This document shows, one piece after another, positions 11,860 to 22,200 of a stretch of DNA of 64,000 nt. Numbering within the stretch: the stretch's first letter is position 1; each line of letters opens with the position of its first letter. This DNA is from Pyropia haitanensis (Eukaryota; Rhodophyta; Bangiophyceae; Bangiales; Bangiaceae): NCBI GenBank assembly GCA_008729055.1, contig SDUX01000001.1, positions 2,464,797 to 2,528,796 of the forward strand, read 5' to 3'. The translations under genes and the position numbers were made by a program. Under the pieces are notes generated by a model. That model saw only the letters and a program-made list of their open reading frames with translations. It was not told the DNA's origin and made no database searches.

Positions 11860-14800
11860 CTAGCCCTCTTCGGAGCTCTCCTCCACATCCTCCTCCTCCG
11901 AGCCGTCCACGTCCACCTCCTCCATCTCCACCTCCACTTCCGTCTCCTCGTCCGCCTCCTCCAGCTCCTCATAGTCGCCCTCGTCGTACGAGCCGCCCGT
12001 GCCGCCGCCATCGACGCCATGGCCATGGCCGCCGCCGCCGCTGCCGCCGTCGCCGGGGCCGCCGGCCGGACCCTCCATGTCATCGTCCATGCCCAACTCC
12101 ATGTCCGCCTCATCCCGCTGGGCCTGCCCGTCCCCGCCGACGCCCCCGCCGTCGTCGCTGTCGGTGGGCACGCCGCCAGAGGCGGCCGCGGCGGCAGCCG
12201 CCGCCGCCGCCGACGCCCCACGCCGGCCGCGGCCACGGCCGACCGCCGTCCGCCGGCCGCGGCCGCCGCGGCCGCCACGGCCGCCGCGCCCGCCCCGCCC
12301 GCCTCGGCCGCCGCGCCCGCCCCGGCTCGACGGGCGGGGCATGATCAGGTCCGCCGCGCCGACCCACTCGTCGAGCACCCTCGAGCGCTCCCGCCCGCGG
12401 AACTTTTTGGCCCGCCGCCGCTGCTCGGCCATGATGCCGGAGCACAACTCCCGCAGCCGCTTCATCGCCACCTTGTCCGACGGGTAAATCACGTCGTCAC
12501 CTTCCTCGACGCGGACGCGGGCAAACTCGTAGCACGTCGGGTCCCGCCACACCCGGTCCCACATCCCAATCCCGTGGGTGGCAACCCCACGCAGCAGCGC
12601 GCGGTCGTGGAGGCCATTGATCCACCAGAGGGGCAGCTCCCCCGCCGCGCCCACCCCCGCCGCCTGCTCCTGCACCTTTTCCAGCACGTACGTGCCGGCG
12701 GGCGTGTCGACCGCCCGGCTGGCGGCAATCAGGCCCAGGCGGACGCGGAGCTTTTGGGCCGTCACCAGGCCCACCGCCTTGTCCGCCGCCGCCGCCGCGG
12801 CAACGGCCGCGGCTTCAGCGGCCGCGGCCGCCGCGGCGGCGGCCGTCGACTGGGCCTCCTCCTCCTCCTCCTCTGGCAGTGGGGTGCCCGCCGCGGCGGC
12901 CGCCGCGCGCGCGCGCTCCCGGCTGCGCCGCGTGTTGGTGCACACGACGCAGTCGCAGCCCGGACGGTGCTTCGTGCGCGGGCCGGACGTGGCCTTTTGC
13001 TCCTGCTCCAGGTCCAGCAGCACCTGCGCGTCGTGCATGATGAGCTCGTACTGGGACCGCAGCGCGTCGTCCGTCTTTTTCAGCAGCGCCGCCACCATCC
13101 GGAAGCGATCCCAGTTGTACGTCCGCGCCGGCGACGCGGCCGCCTCGCCACACACCACCGCGTCGCCCTGGACAGGGCCGGGCGGGCCGGCCGGGTCGCC
13201 CGGCGGGGCCTCGGTAAACTCGACGCCGACGCAAAAGAGGGCGCGGAGGAACTCGGTCTTTTCCCGCTTGGTCCACAGCTCCGTCGGCCGGTTGAAGCGG
13301 CGCTGCTGCTCCGCCTTGCGGCGCTCCTTCTCCGCCTTGTCCATCCGCCCGCGCTTCGCTTTCGGTACGCCCTCGCGGCGGCCGACGCTGCCGCTCTCCT
13401 CTCCCTCTTCTCCGGCCGACCGCTTCATGCCACGGCCGCGGCCACGGCCGCGGGCCGACGACGGCGGGCCGTCCTCCTCATCCTCCTCCTCCTCATCGTC
13501 GTCGTCATCATCATCGTCGTCCTCCAGCTCGTCGTCGTCGTCATCGTCGTCGTCGATGCCGCCGACGCCGTCGCGGTCGCCCTGCGGCCGTTCCCCCTCC
13601 TCCTCGTCCGAGTCGGCCGCGGACGAGAAGGCGGGCGCGCCGTCGCCGCCGTCGGACGAGCCGAGCACACTCCCGCGGGCGTCGGCCTTGTACGCCGCGC
13701 GCTCCCCCTCTTGCGGCCCGCCCAGCTCGTCGACCGCCTCGCGGCGCTTGGCCGCCGCCGCCGCCGCGCCGCCGCGGCCGCCGCCACGCCCGCCGCGGCC
13801 GCCGCCGCGGCCACCGCGACCACCCCCCCGCCCGCCGCGCGACGTCGTGCCCGCCAATGCGCGGCGGCCGGCGCCGCCGCCCCGACGGCCGCGCCCCCTC
13901 CCCCCCCGCACCGCGTGTACCTCCTCCTCCTCTTCCTCTGCCACCACAGCCACCGCCGCCTCCTCTTCCTCCGCGTCCGCGTCCAACTCCCCGCGGCCAA
14001 CCGCGTCGTCCACGCCCGCGTCCACGTCCATCCGTGCGCCTGGCGCGGCGGCCTCGGCCTTGCCCCCCCCCGGCGCCCCCGCCTGGCGCGCCGCCGCGGA
14101 CGCGGCGAGCGCGGCGGCGGCCGCCTCGGCCGACGCGGCGACCGCCGCGGCGGCGGCAGCGTCCCGCTCGGCCGCCTCGGCGGCGGCGGCCGCGGCGGCA
14201 GCCCGCTCCCGCCGGCCCGCCTCGTACCCATCGAGGTCGTCGGTGTAGACGCGGCCCGCCCCCCGGGGCGCCAAAAACACAAACGCCGCGTCGCCAAGCT
14301 CGACCAGCTGCCGGCTGCGCAGCGGCAGCGGCGCCGCGTCGGCTGGCACGGGCACCCCGTCCACGGCGAGTGCGTTGCGGCGGGAGAGGCAGCGCACCGC
14401 CCACACCCGCCGTGGCACGTCATAGGCCAGCTCGCAGTGCACCCGCGAGACGGTCCGGTCGGGGGAGGGGATCTGGCAGTCGGCGAGGCCATCGTCGTTG
14501 ACCGCGCCGGGGCACAGCCGGCCGACGGTCACGGCCAGCCGGCGGACGCGGTACTCCCAGGGGGTGCGGCCGTAGCCTTGCAGCCGCGCGTACGCCAGGT
14601 TGCCGTACATGCTGACGGGCGCCCGCGACGCGGCCGCCGTGGCCGCCGCCGCCGCGGCTGCCGCCGCCGCCGCCGCCGCGGCCGACGCGGCCGACGACGC
14701 GCGGCCGTCGCCGCCGCGGTGGGGGGGGGGCGGGGGGGAGCCGCCGCCCGTGTCAGACGAGCCGATGCCGTCGCCGCCGCCGCCGCCGCCGCCGCCGCGG

Positions 14801-14894
14801 CCACTACCACCGCCGCCGCCACGACCGCGGCCGCCGCCGCTGCCGCCGTCGTCGTCGTCGTCCGTGTCGACCGCGGGCGGAGGCGGGGACGGCG

Positions 14895-14931
<37 letters not shown>

Positions 14932-14997
14932 GCGGGCGCGCCGGGACGCGGGGCGGCCCCACGGGCGCGCCGCGGGCGCCGCCGCCGCAGACGCCAT
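11860..14997 (-). CDS. FHA-domain protein with CHD6-9-type SANT modules, no helicase
   Basis: One uninterrupted 1045-codon frame from the ATG at 14997. Residues about 130-245 are an FHA domain, which binds phosphothreonine: YRVRRLAVTVGR, SPDRTVSRVHCEL, NALAVDGVPV, then LVELGDAAFVFL. An acidic Asp/Glu stretch follows. Residues about 573-650 (LWTKREKTEFLRAL, VGVEF, YNWDRFRMVAALLKKTDDAL) align with the first SANT of CHD6/7/8/9 (WTRREE.DFYR, GV.FD, F.WNQFR..A.L.KKSDESL). A KHRPGCDCVVC motif near 680 resembles the Cys-x-Cys-x2-Cys element of plant VAL/HSI2 proteins. Residues about 787-880 (LPLWWINGLHDRALLRGVAT then HGIGMWDRVWRDP) match the second CHD7-type module. After that come RG repeats and a Glu-rich tail. 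A chromatin role in the nucleus is inferred. No ATPase or chromodomain is present. Convergent with ADA1. Confidence 0.75.
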
Positions 14998-15203
14998 CCA
15001 CGGGGGGTGGGGGGGGGGGGGGGGGGGGGGCGGCGCGCGCCGCCGGGGTTGTGGCCACGCGCCGCCGCCCCGAGGGGGGGTGGGTCCCGCGACGGGGCAG
15101 GGGGGGACGGGGGGGGGGGCGGACCAGCCAGCCACGCCCACCCGTTCCCGGGACCACCCCGTCCCCCGTCCGGCGCGACGGCAGGAAACGGAGCAGGGGA
15201 CGG

Positions 15204-15237
<34 letters not shown>

Positions 15238-15787
15238 GGCGGCGTTGCCGGGGGGCCGTCAGCTACTAGGGGAGGGGGGGGGGGGGGGGGGTGGTGGGCG
15301 GCAGCGGGGCCGCGCGCGTCGGCGCGGTGGCGGGCGCGGGGCCTTGGCCGCCACGCCGCGCTTTGAAACGTTACAGCCGCAGTGCCGCTGGCGGGTGAAC
15401 CACAAGTCCGTGTGCACAGGAATTGAGGGATCCGTGGGAGGCGGCGCTTGCGTGGCGCGTCGATGGGCCACGCCGGGGCGGACCATCCGGCCGCGGCTCG
15501 CTGCGACAGCGCGTCTGTCGTGTGCCGCTGCCACGGCGACGGCGCGGCGGCCTCGGCGGGGCGCTCGCTCCTTCCCGGTGCCTCCCCCCGCCGGCACCCC
15601 TCCGACGCCCCCCCGCTCTGGGATGACGAAGGTGGTGGCCGTCGGGGCGACCGCCGCCACGCCGCCGCTCGCGAGGACGCCCACGACGGCGGCAACGGCG
15701 GCCGCCCCCCGCCCTTCCTTTCCCTCCACTTTCCCCCCTTTCCCCCGCCAGAGCGGATGGAACCGTTGGTAGGGACGCTCACCAAGA
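14998..15787. other. G-run-rich region upstream of FHA-SANT gene
   Basis: Contains extreme G runs on the + strand at 15001-15030, 15209-15236 and 15271-15291, which are G-quadruplex prone and likely to be miscounted. This is probably the promoter and 5' UTR of the FHA-SANT gene on the minus strand. From 15360 composition becomes mixed, and copy A of a 72-bp repeat lies at 15399-15470. Confidence 0.4.
15399..15470 (+). repeat. Dispersed 72-bp repeat, copy A
   Basis: Aligns without gaps to 16701-16772, with 61 of 72 positions identical by my count. Both start ACCACAAGTCCG and contain TGCGTGGCGCGTCGA. The mismatches show no codon periodicity, so this looks like a noncoding element. The two copies bracket about 1.2 kb that includes the ORF at 15788-16288. 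Confidence 0.75.
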
Positions 15788-16288
15788 CTAGGTTGTGTGC
15801 TCCCCCCGGCTACGACTCTGACACGACGCGGACGCTGGGGCGGTCGTCCCTCGGCCGCACCCCCCACCACCCCCCCCCCCCCCTTCCCAGCCCCCCTCCG
15901 CGCCCCAGCTGTTCCCCTCCCCCTCGTTCACCATCACCCGCACGGGACGCAGTAGCGCGTGGTGCACCCCTGGCACGCCCTCTTTGCCAGGAACGTAGTT
16001 GGCGTGCACCACCGACAGGGCGCCGGCCGCGGCGTCCGTCGCTACGGCCCCACTCAGGAAAGAGAGGCGGCGCTCGGCGTAGAGGACGCCCACCAGCGCG
16101 GCCGCGGTGCAGGTGCCAAAGGGGCTGGACCCCGCGCTGCCAGCGTCGCCGACTTTGCCATCATTACTGCCGCCGTCGCCGCTGCCACTGCCGCGGACGG
16201 CATGGACCCCGTTGCGGCCGTCGCTGCCATCGCCGCCGCCGCCGTCACTGGCGAGGGCCACCGCGGGCGGCGGATTGGTCCATTTCAT
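15788..16288 (-). CDS. Hypothetical protein, possible glycosyltransferase fragment
   Basis: 166 codons from an ATG at 16288. After a Gly/Asp/Ser-rich start comes an ordinary-looking stretch: SSPFGTCTAAALVGVLYAER, RLSFLSGAVATDAAAGALSV, VHANYVPGKEGV, HALLRPVRVMVNEGEG. HANY.PGKE followed by a leucine helix resembles the end of nucleotide-diphospho-sugar transferases of the RGXT/RRA kind (.HANY..GK..K..LL), but one motif is thin evidence. The C-terminus from about 15900 runs into G tracts and is unreliable. It could be the last exon of a longer gene or a gene remnant between the two 72-bp repeats. Confidence 0.35.
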   Translation of the reverse strand: MKWTNPPPAVALASDGGGGDGSDGRNGVHAVRGSGSGDGGSNDGKVGDAGSAGSSPFGTCTAAALVGVLYAERRLSFLSGAVATDAAAGALSVVHANYVPGKEGVPGVHHALLRPVRVMVNEGEGNSWGAEGGWEGGGGGGGGCGRGTTAPASASCQSRSRGEHTT

Positions 16289-16513
16289 CGCCGTTCCGCT
16301 CGCCTCAGCATCATTGCAGCAGCCCAGCTCTCAGGATGAGCGGTCGCCACCATGAGCGGGACTCTGCTGCGGGAGTGGCTACCGAAACAGCCAAGGCAGT
16401 CATATGAGCAGTTGCCACTGCTGTTGCTGCTGTTGCTGCTGCAGACGCCACTGCCGTCGACGTCGCCTCGGCCCTCCGGAAGACCACCGCTGCGTGACAG
16501 TCGTTGATCTATC

Positions 16514-16561
16514 GCTCGACCAAATTGAGGTGTATTTTTTTGCTCGACCAAATTGAGGTGT
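16514..16561 (+). repeat. Tandem duplication of a 28-bp unit
   Basis: GCTCGACCAAATTGAGGTGT occurs at 16514-16533 and again at 16542-16561, each followed by a T-rich spacer. This is an AT-richer island in GC-rich DNA, possibly a transposon footprint. Confidence 0.8.
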
Positions 16562-16700
16562 GTTTTCGCTTGTCCAAAAGTCCCGTTGTGGTTGAGCGAT
16601 GGAGTCTGATCAACGCGACGCCAACGAGGACGTTCTCTGATTGGCTGCTGAGATATATGAAACATCACGATCTACTAGCGTACGTGCTGCCGGCCGGCGG

Positions 16701-16772
16701 ACCACAAGTCCGGGTGCAGAGGAATTGGCGGATCATCGGGAGGAGGCGCGTGCGTGGCGCGTCGACGGACCA
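16701..16772 (+). repeat. Dispersed 72-bp repeat, copy B
   Basis: The partner of 15399-15470: same orientation, same length, about 85% identical without gaps. It lies about 430 bp before the cystinosin start codon. Confidence 0.75.
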
Positions 16773-17200
16773 GGCCAGGAACGGCCGCGACGGCCGTCGG
16801 GGTCGCGCCGTCAGCACCGGCACCGCGGCGCGCCGGTGCCGCGGTGTGGTGGCAGGCCGCGGCCGGTGGTGCCCCGGTCGCGTCTGCGGTGGTCTCTGCG
16901 GATGCGGACCAGGGGTAGGTCCCCGAGTCTCCCCGCTGTTGGCCGTCCGCAGCGTCTCCCTTGCTTACTTGCCTCTTGCCCATCTCGGTGGCTGTTGTGC
17001 CCCCCCCTGTCTCCCTCCCTTCAGCCCCCCAACCTACCTCCCGGTTTGCTGCCGTCAATGTCTGCCCTCCCGGAAGCGCATCCTAGGTCCAAGGGACGGC
17101 GGTCCGGCGTGCCGCCTTCCCCTCCCCCCCCCTACTTTGCTGACTGACTTCCCCTCCTGCTCACTGCCCCCTCCCCACGTGGCGTGGCGCCCCCTCCCCG

Positions 17201-18087
17201 ATGAAGCTCGATGCGCTCACCGTCGTGGCGACGCTGTGTGGCTGGATCTACACCACCGCCTGGGCGGTCAGCGGGTACCCGCAGGTGGTGCTCATCTTCC
17301 GCACGGGGTCCGTCGAGGGGGTCTCCCTCGACTGGGCGGCCCTCAACCTGACGGGCTTTGCCGCGTACGCGTTTTACACGTGCGGCAGCCTGCTGCTCGA
17401 GGCGCGCCGGCCGGCCGCGGCCGCCACCCACCACGTCGAGTGGAACGACGCGGCGTTTGCCGTCCACGGCGCCGCGCTGTGCGCGCTCGTCGCCGCCCAG
17501 TGTGTGTACTACCGGCGGCGTGGTGGCGGCGGTGGTGGTGGTGGCGGCGGTGGCGGCGGCGGCGGTGGCGGCGGCGCGGGGTCCCCCCCCCCCTGCCGAC
17601 GGTGCGCCGCGGGGTGGCGGCCGCGCTCGCCGCGGCGTGGGCGGCGTTTGCCGTGGCGCTGGCCGCGACCGCCGCCGGCCGGCTGTCGTGGTCGCTCCTG
17701 CTGGGCGGGGCGGCGTGGGCCAAGGTCGTCGCCAGCTTCCTAAAGTACATCCCCCAGGCGGCGCACAACGCGCGCCGCCGCAGCACCGACGGGTGGTCGG
17801 TGGGGAGCGTCCTCGGCGACACAACAGGGGGCGTCTTTTCGCTCGCCCAGCAGCTGACGCGGTGCGTGCAGGCGGGCTCGTGGGCGCCGCTGGTCGGCAA
17901 CGTGGCCAAGCTGGGCCTCGCCGCGGTGTCCCTCTTTTTTGACGCCCTCTTCCTCACCCAGCACTACTGGTGGTACGCGGGGCTGTCACCGGTGGGGGGG
18001 GAGGCGTACGGCCGGCTCGCGTCAGACGATGAGGAGGGGCGGGAGATGCTCGAGACGGAGGGGTCGCCCCCCGGGGAGCGCCTGTGA
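17201..18087 (+). CDS. Cystinosin-like PQ-loop transporter
   Basis: Two PQ-loop motifs are visible: SGYPQVVLIFR in the N-terminal half and KYIPQAAHNARRRSTDGWSV in the C-terminal half, with about seven hydrophobic helices. LDWAALNLTGFAAYAFYTCG and the ending NVAKLGLAAVSLFFDALFLT followed by QHYWW match cystinosin, the lysosomal/vacuolar proton-driven cystine exporter. PQ-loop prolines mark the substrate path. The ATG at 17201 gives MKLDALTVVATLCGWIYTTA. The N-terminal half and the C-terminal half lie in different frames: a Gly-coding repeat (17520-17580) and a C run at about 17584-17593 separate them, and a one-base change in the C run would join them. Family length (about 300-360 aa) fits. 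A lysosomal-type sorting motif is not obvious at the C-terminus. Confidence 0.85.
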
Positions 18088-19079
18088 GGGGGGGTTTTGG
18101 CCCACGAGTTGCCGGTGCGTCGCACTGGGGGGGGGGTGGGGCGCGGGGACAGCCGGTTTTTTTCGCTCCTGTGCTTCCCCCTCCTCCTCCCCCCCTCCGT
18201 CTCTACCTGTCGCTTCTGTGCGTGCTGGGGGGCTCGTTGGCGGTCGGGTGGGTGGTGGGTCACGGGCGGTGGGGAGCTCCTCCCACTTCGGGTCAACCCG
18301 CGTGCCGGCGCAGCCGTCGTTGCACGGGCGGGCGGGCTGGCCGCAGCCGGCAGCGGGACCCCGTCCACCATCCCTCTTTCTAACTCGGGGAAGGGTGCCG
18401 TTGACTGGGGTTTGGTTTGGGGGGGGCGGGGGGGAGAGGAGGTGGAGGGCACGGCGCGCCCTCTGGCCTAGCGGCGACGCACGCCGCCCGGCGCACGGAG
18501 AGAGCGGGGATGGTGGCCGGTGGGGGCGGCCGGCCGCTGCTGGCCGTGTGCCCGCGGGTGCCCGCTTCCGTGGCACCCTGAGTGCGGGCGATGGGGCGCG
18601 GGACGCGCGCGTAGGGGCGCGCCTCTGGTGGCGGCACCGGCCCCGGCCGCGTCTACCCGTGGGGCCTGTTTGGGGGCGGCGGCGACCAGGCGGGAGCGAC
18701 GACGGGCTGCCCGCCGGCCGCGCGGCGGCCGCGCAGTGGCCGCGCCGCCATGCGCCCGCGCGGCCGGCCGACTGCCCGCTTCTGTTGTTTTGTGGGCGCC
18801 CTCCCGGGGGGTTCCGCCTGGGGTCCCACGCGGCAGCCGCGACCCGCCGCCTCTTCATTGGCATCGTGCATTGCAGGCGTGGCGGTACTGCTGCAGGGGG
18901 GAGCCGCTGGATGGGACCGCCGCAGCCGCTGCCGTCCCCGCCGCCGCGGCGCCGCGGCGTCGTGCGCGGCCGCCACACCCGTCCGTCCTCCCGCTGCAGC
19001 TGCGCACGCTGGCCTGCTCCGAGCCACGTGGCATCTTTTTTTGGCGTTGGCGCCACGGCGCGACACCCGCTTACCGCTG
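18088..19079. other. Intergenic, downstream of cystinosin
   Basis: About 1 kb with no recognised gene. Frames open on both strands are Arg/Pro-rich shadows of GC composition. It carries a C/T-rich patch at 18175-18215 and GC-rich sequence to about 19000. Confidence 0.35.
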
Positions 19080-19249
19080 TGGGGGGACCGACCCCTTGGT
19101 AAAAACCCTCGCACTCGCAAAGATTCTCACCCACAGTGATAATGAACATCCGACGATTGCCCGCGTTGCGGCTCGTCGGAGAGGGAGGGGCCGCTGCAAC
19201 GGCCAGCCGCGGGGGGCGCCCCGCGTGAGTACCGCGGTGTTGAACCGTC
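19080..19249 (-). ncRNA. Candidate omega-RNA / 3' end region of Fanzor locus
   Basis: Fanzor and TnpB guide RNAs are normally made from the 3' end of the nuclease gene and the sequence just beyond it. Immediately past the Fanzor stop on the minus strand there are compact foldbacks: CCGACGA pairs with TCGTCGG over 19150-19179 with an inner CCGC/GCGG stem, a CCGCG/CGCGG stem lies around 19215-19232, and a near-palindromic GCGGGGCGCCCCCCGC lies at about 19209-19224. Neither element end nor guide boundary can be fixed here. The call is positional inference plus visible stems. Confidence 0.3.
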
Positions 19250-22200
19250 TCACGCGTGGGGTGCCTCCCCGCCACCAGCCGCCGCCGCGCCGCCCCCCTC
19301 CCCGCTCGCCGCGACCAGCGGGTCCGCCGCTGCCCCGCCCGCGCCGCGCCCATCCGCCGCCCCGCCCGTGCGGCCGTTCCAGTCGATCCGCGGCCACCGT
19401 ACGTGGGCCGCGGTCCGGAACGGGTGGCACGGGCGCCCGCGTATGGACTGCCACGTGCGCCAGCCGAGGTTGGCCGCCGCCGTCACGTCGCGGTTGACCA
19501 TGCCCCGCGCGCAGCTGGGCTCGACGCACTCCTTGACGCACCACACTGCCGAGTAGCGGTGCACCCCGAACACGGGCCCCGCGTGCGGCCGCGGGTGCGC
19601 AGCCGCTCGGGCCGCTGCGGCACTGGCGCCCGCTTCTCGGCACGCCGCCCGCCGACGCGCGTCGCGCAGCGGCGCGCTGCGGTCCCACCACCCGCGCTGC
19701 ACGCCGCTCGGCCGGCCGGTGCGGCCGCGCACGCCACGGCGCCGCCCGCACACGCGCGTGCCGCGGGGCACTTGCGGCGGAGACGCGGGCGTCGGGAACA
19801 CCAGCGCCAGCCGCGTGTGGCAGCCGTCGCAAGCTGCACTCGTGTTGCGCTCGGGCACGTCCACCGTCCAGCACAGGTGGCGCAGGCGACGCGTCAGGTG
19901 CAACGCCCCGCCGCGCGTCGCAGCGTCGCCAATCGCCACCGCCACGACAGCCCCATCCACCACACGGCGTAAGCGGCCGCCGGTCAGTTCGCGCGCCACC
20001 TGCGCAGCAAACCTCCCGCGCTGCAGCACTGCGTGCAGCCGCGCCGTACGCAGACCGCGCGTTCCCTCCGCGCCCCACAGGTCTCCGTACAGCGCCTGAG
20101 TGCGGGCGGCCAGCCACGCGCGCGACGCGACGCGCACCGCTTCTGGGTCTGCCACGGAAATCGAAGCGTGCTCGGTCACTTGCTCGGGCGTCCGCACGCC
20201 CGCAGTGTCACCCAGCTGCGTGATGCGCTCCACAGCCGCCGCGCGATGGGCTGCCACCGCGCGCGCCGTCATGCCATTGCCACACGCCTCATGATACCGG
20301 CCCCGTGACAGTGTGTACACGGCGCCCGCAGGGGGGGGGGCACCGTGCCCGCGACTGGCGTGCGTCGCCGCGCGTACGCGGCCGGCCAGGCCACGCAGCG
20401 CAGCCGCGTACGCCTCCGCCGCAGTGCAGTCAGCCTCCATGGCGCCCGCACGGTCCACTCGGTACGCCTCCAAGGGCGCGCGGCCGCCGTCGACGTCGGC
20501 CGCCACGACCCCGCGCGTCGACCGCGGCAGGCACGCCCTTGCCACACGCACCGCCGCGTGCCGAGGCACGCGCCACCGGCGGCGCCCGGTCGCCGCCAGC
20601 AGTCCGCCCACGGCGGCGCAGAGCTCGACGCGGCCGTCTCGCCGTGCACGCCGCGCGGGGCCACGCACGCGGCGCACACAGCGGCGCGTTGCGTGCCTCT
20701 CGTCAGCGACCGCCATCGCGCCGGGCGCTGCGGGCGCGGACGGGCTGCCCCGACTGCCGGGCGATCGTGCGGTACGCGCTGCCGCAGTCGCTTGCGACGC
20801 AGCCGCACTGCCGTCGCGGGTCGTCCCGCCCCCAGCCCCCGCCACCTCTTCGACACGCCGCCGCTGAGCTGAGGGTGATCGCGCACCCGTGTCTTCTCCC
20901 GCCCTCGGCCGCGTACGGCGCTCCTCAGTGCGCCCGCGGGGTGCCTGCAGCGGTACCACCGCGGGCGCGATCCCGGCCGCCGCGTCGGCCGCCGCCTCCA
21001 CCGCCGCCGTTGCAGACGCGGAGAGGCCGGCCACACGCGTCACAATGGCGTCGACCGCCAATGCGGCTCGCAGTAGCGCGTCATTGGCCACCAGCCGCGC
21101 GCGCTCCAGCCGCTGCGCCCAGATGCGAGGGCGCGGTGCCCACGCGGCGGCCTTTGGGCCACTTGACACCGCCGTCAGGACCGCGCGGACGCCGGGATCC
21201 GCCGACACAATCGTGAGCGTCTTGACATCAGCCACCAGGCAACCCTGCTTCTCCAGCTGTGTCGTTGGCGAGCCCGCCAGCCGCGGACGCACGCGCGCAC
21301 CATCACGCCGCCGCGTCGCTGCCGCCACGTCGGACGCCTCCGCTTCCGCAGGCGTCGCCGGGCGCGACACAGAGAACGCCACGCAAACGCCGTCGGTTGT
21401 CAGGTTTGCTCCGACAACGCGTGTGCCTCCCGCAAGTGGCGGGCCTGGCAGTCGCGCCGCGAGCGCGGCCGCGCCCGACTTTTTTACCGCCGCCCGCCAC
21501 TCCTTGTCGCCCACGCGCAGGCCGTTCACCAGGCGGCTGAGGCGCGCCCTTGTCAGCGTGCCGTGCATGTGCAGCGGTGCGGCCTTGCCGGGGATGAGCG
21601 CAAAAGGCCGGCGCACTTCCTCCCGCTGCACGGCCAGCAGGAATGGAGTGTACGCCCACCACCGCGACGCCACTGCCGCGGCGCCGCCGGTTGGGAAGAG
21701 CGCCGCTGGCCCTGAGGCCGCCTGCACGGAGGCGCTGCCGGTGTCGGCCGCCGGCGGCCCCTCTCCCGACGTCGTGGGCTGCACCCGCCCTCGCAGCGCC
21801 GCAATGGAAGACAGCACGGCTGTTCGTGCCGCAGCGTCAGGCACCGCCGACTCGAACCTGGTCGCCGCAGCCCCAGTCGGCGCGTCCAGAGCGCGCGCAA
21901 AGCACCAGCACGCGGTTGCAAACACGCCGCGTCGCCCGTCGCTGCCCCGCGGGCCAACGGCCGCGGGCGCCCCGTCCGTCACCTTGCCCGCCAGGCCCCG
22001 GAGCGCGCGCTCGACGCGCGCCGCCGTTGTGCGCGCGAACCGCGTGACCGTGGGCGTCCACTGCGCGCGGTCATTCTTCCCCGGCAGGTGCTCGTGACAC
22101 GGCGCGTGCAGCGCGGGCGCGAGGTCCGTCAGCGCTGTTTGCGTCGCAGCCACCAGGGCGGGTACCGCGCCGCGCACGCGCGCCCCGGGGGGCGCGACGG

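Larger units (their letters stand above)
16289..17200. other. Mixed-composition region upstream of cystinosin gene
   Basis: No gene is recognised. It contains CTG/TTG trinucleotide repeats at 16411-16445, a 28-bp tandem duplication at 16514-16561, and the second 72-bp repeat copy at 16701-16772. An inverted CCAAT (ATTGG at 16640) sits about 14 bp before a TATAT at 16654. These could be promoter elements but lie ~550 bp upstream of the cystinosin ATG. Confidence 0.35.

Noticed and set aside
15001..15291. Very long G runs as a special structural element
   Set aside because: G runs of this kind occur all over the window and their exact length is unreliable; no feature-specific signal.
9136..15366. 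A 6.2-kb + strand open frame spanning two genes
   Set aside because: Only its first part (from the ATG at 9241) matches ADA1; the rest runs through intergenic DNA and antisense to the FHA-SANT gene. It is open merely because stops are rare at this GC content.
19096..19135. GGTAAAAACCCTCGC...TTCTCAC as a terminal inverted repeat of a Fanzor-carrying transposon
   Set aside because: It vaguely resembles the Harbinger-like ends at 39.2-40.2 kb, but no matching inverted copy was found on the other side of the Fanzor locus near 31-32 kb.
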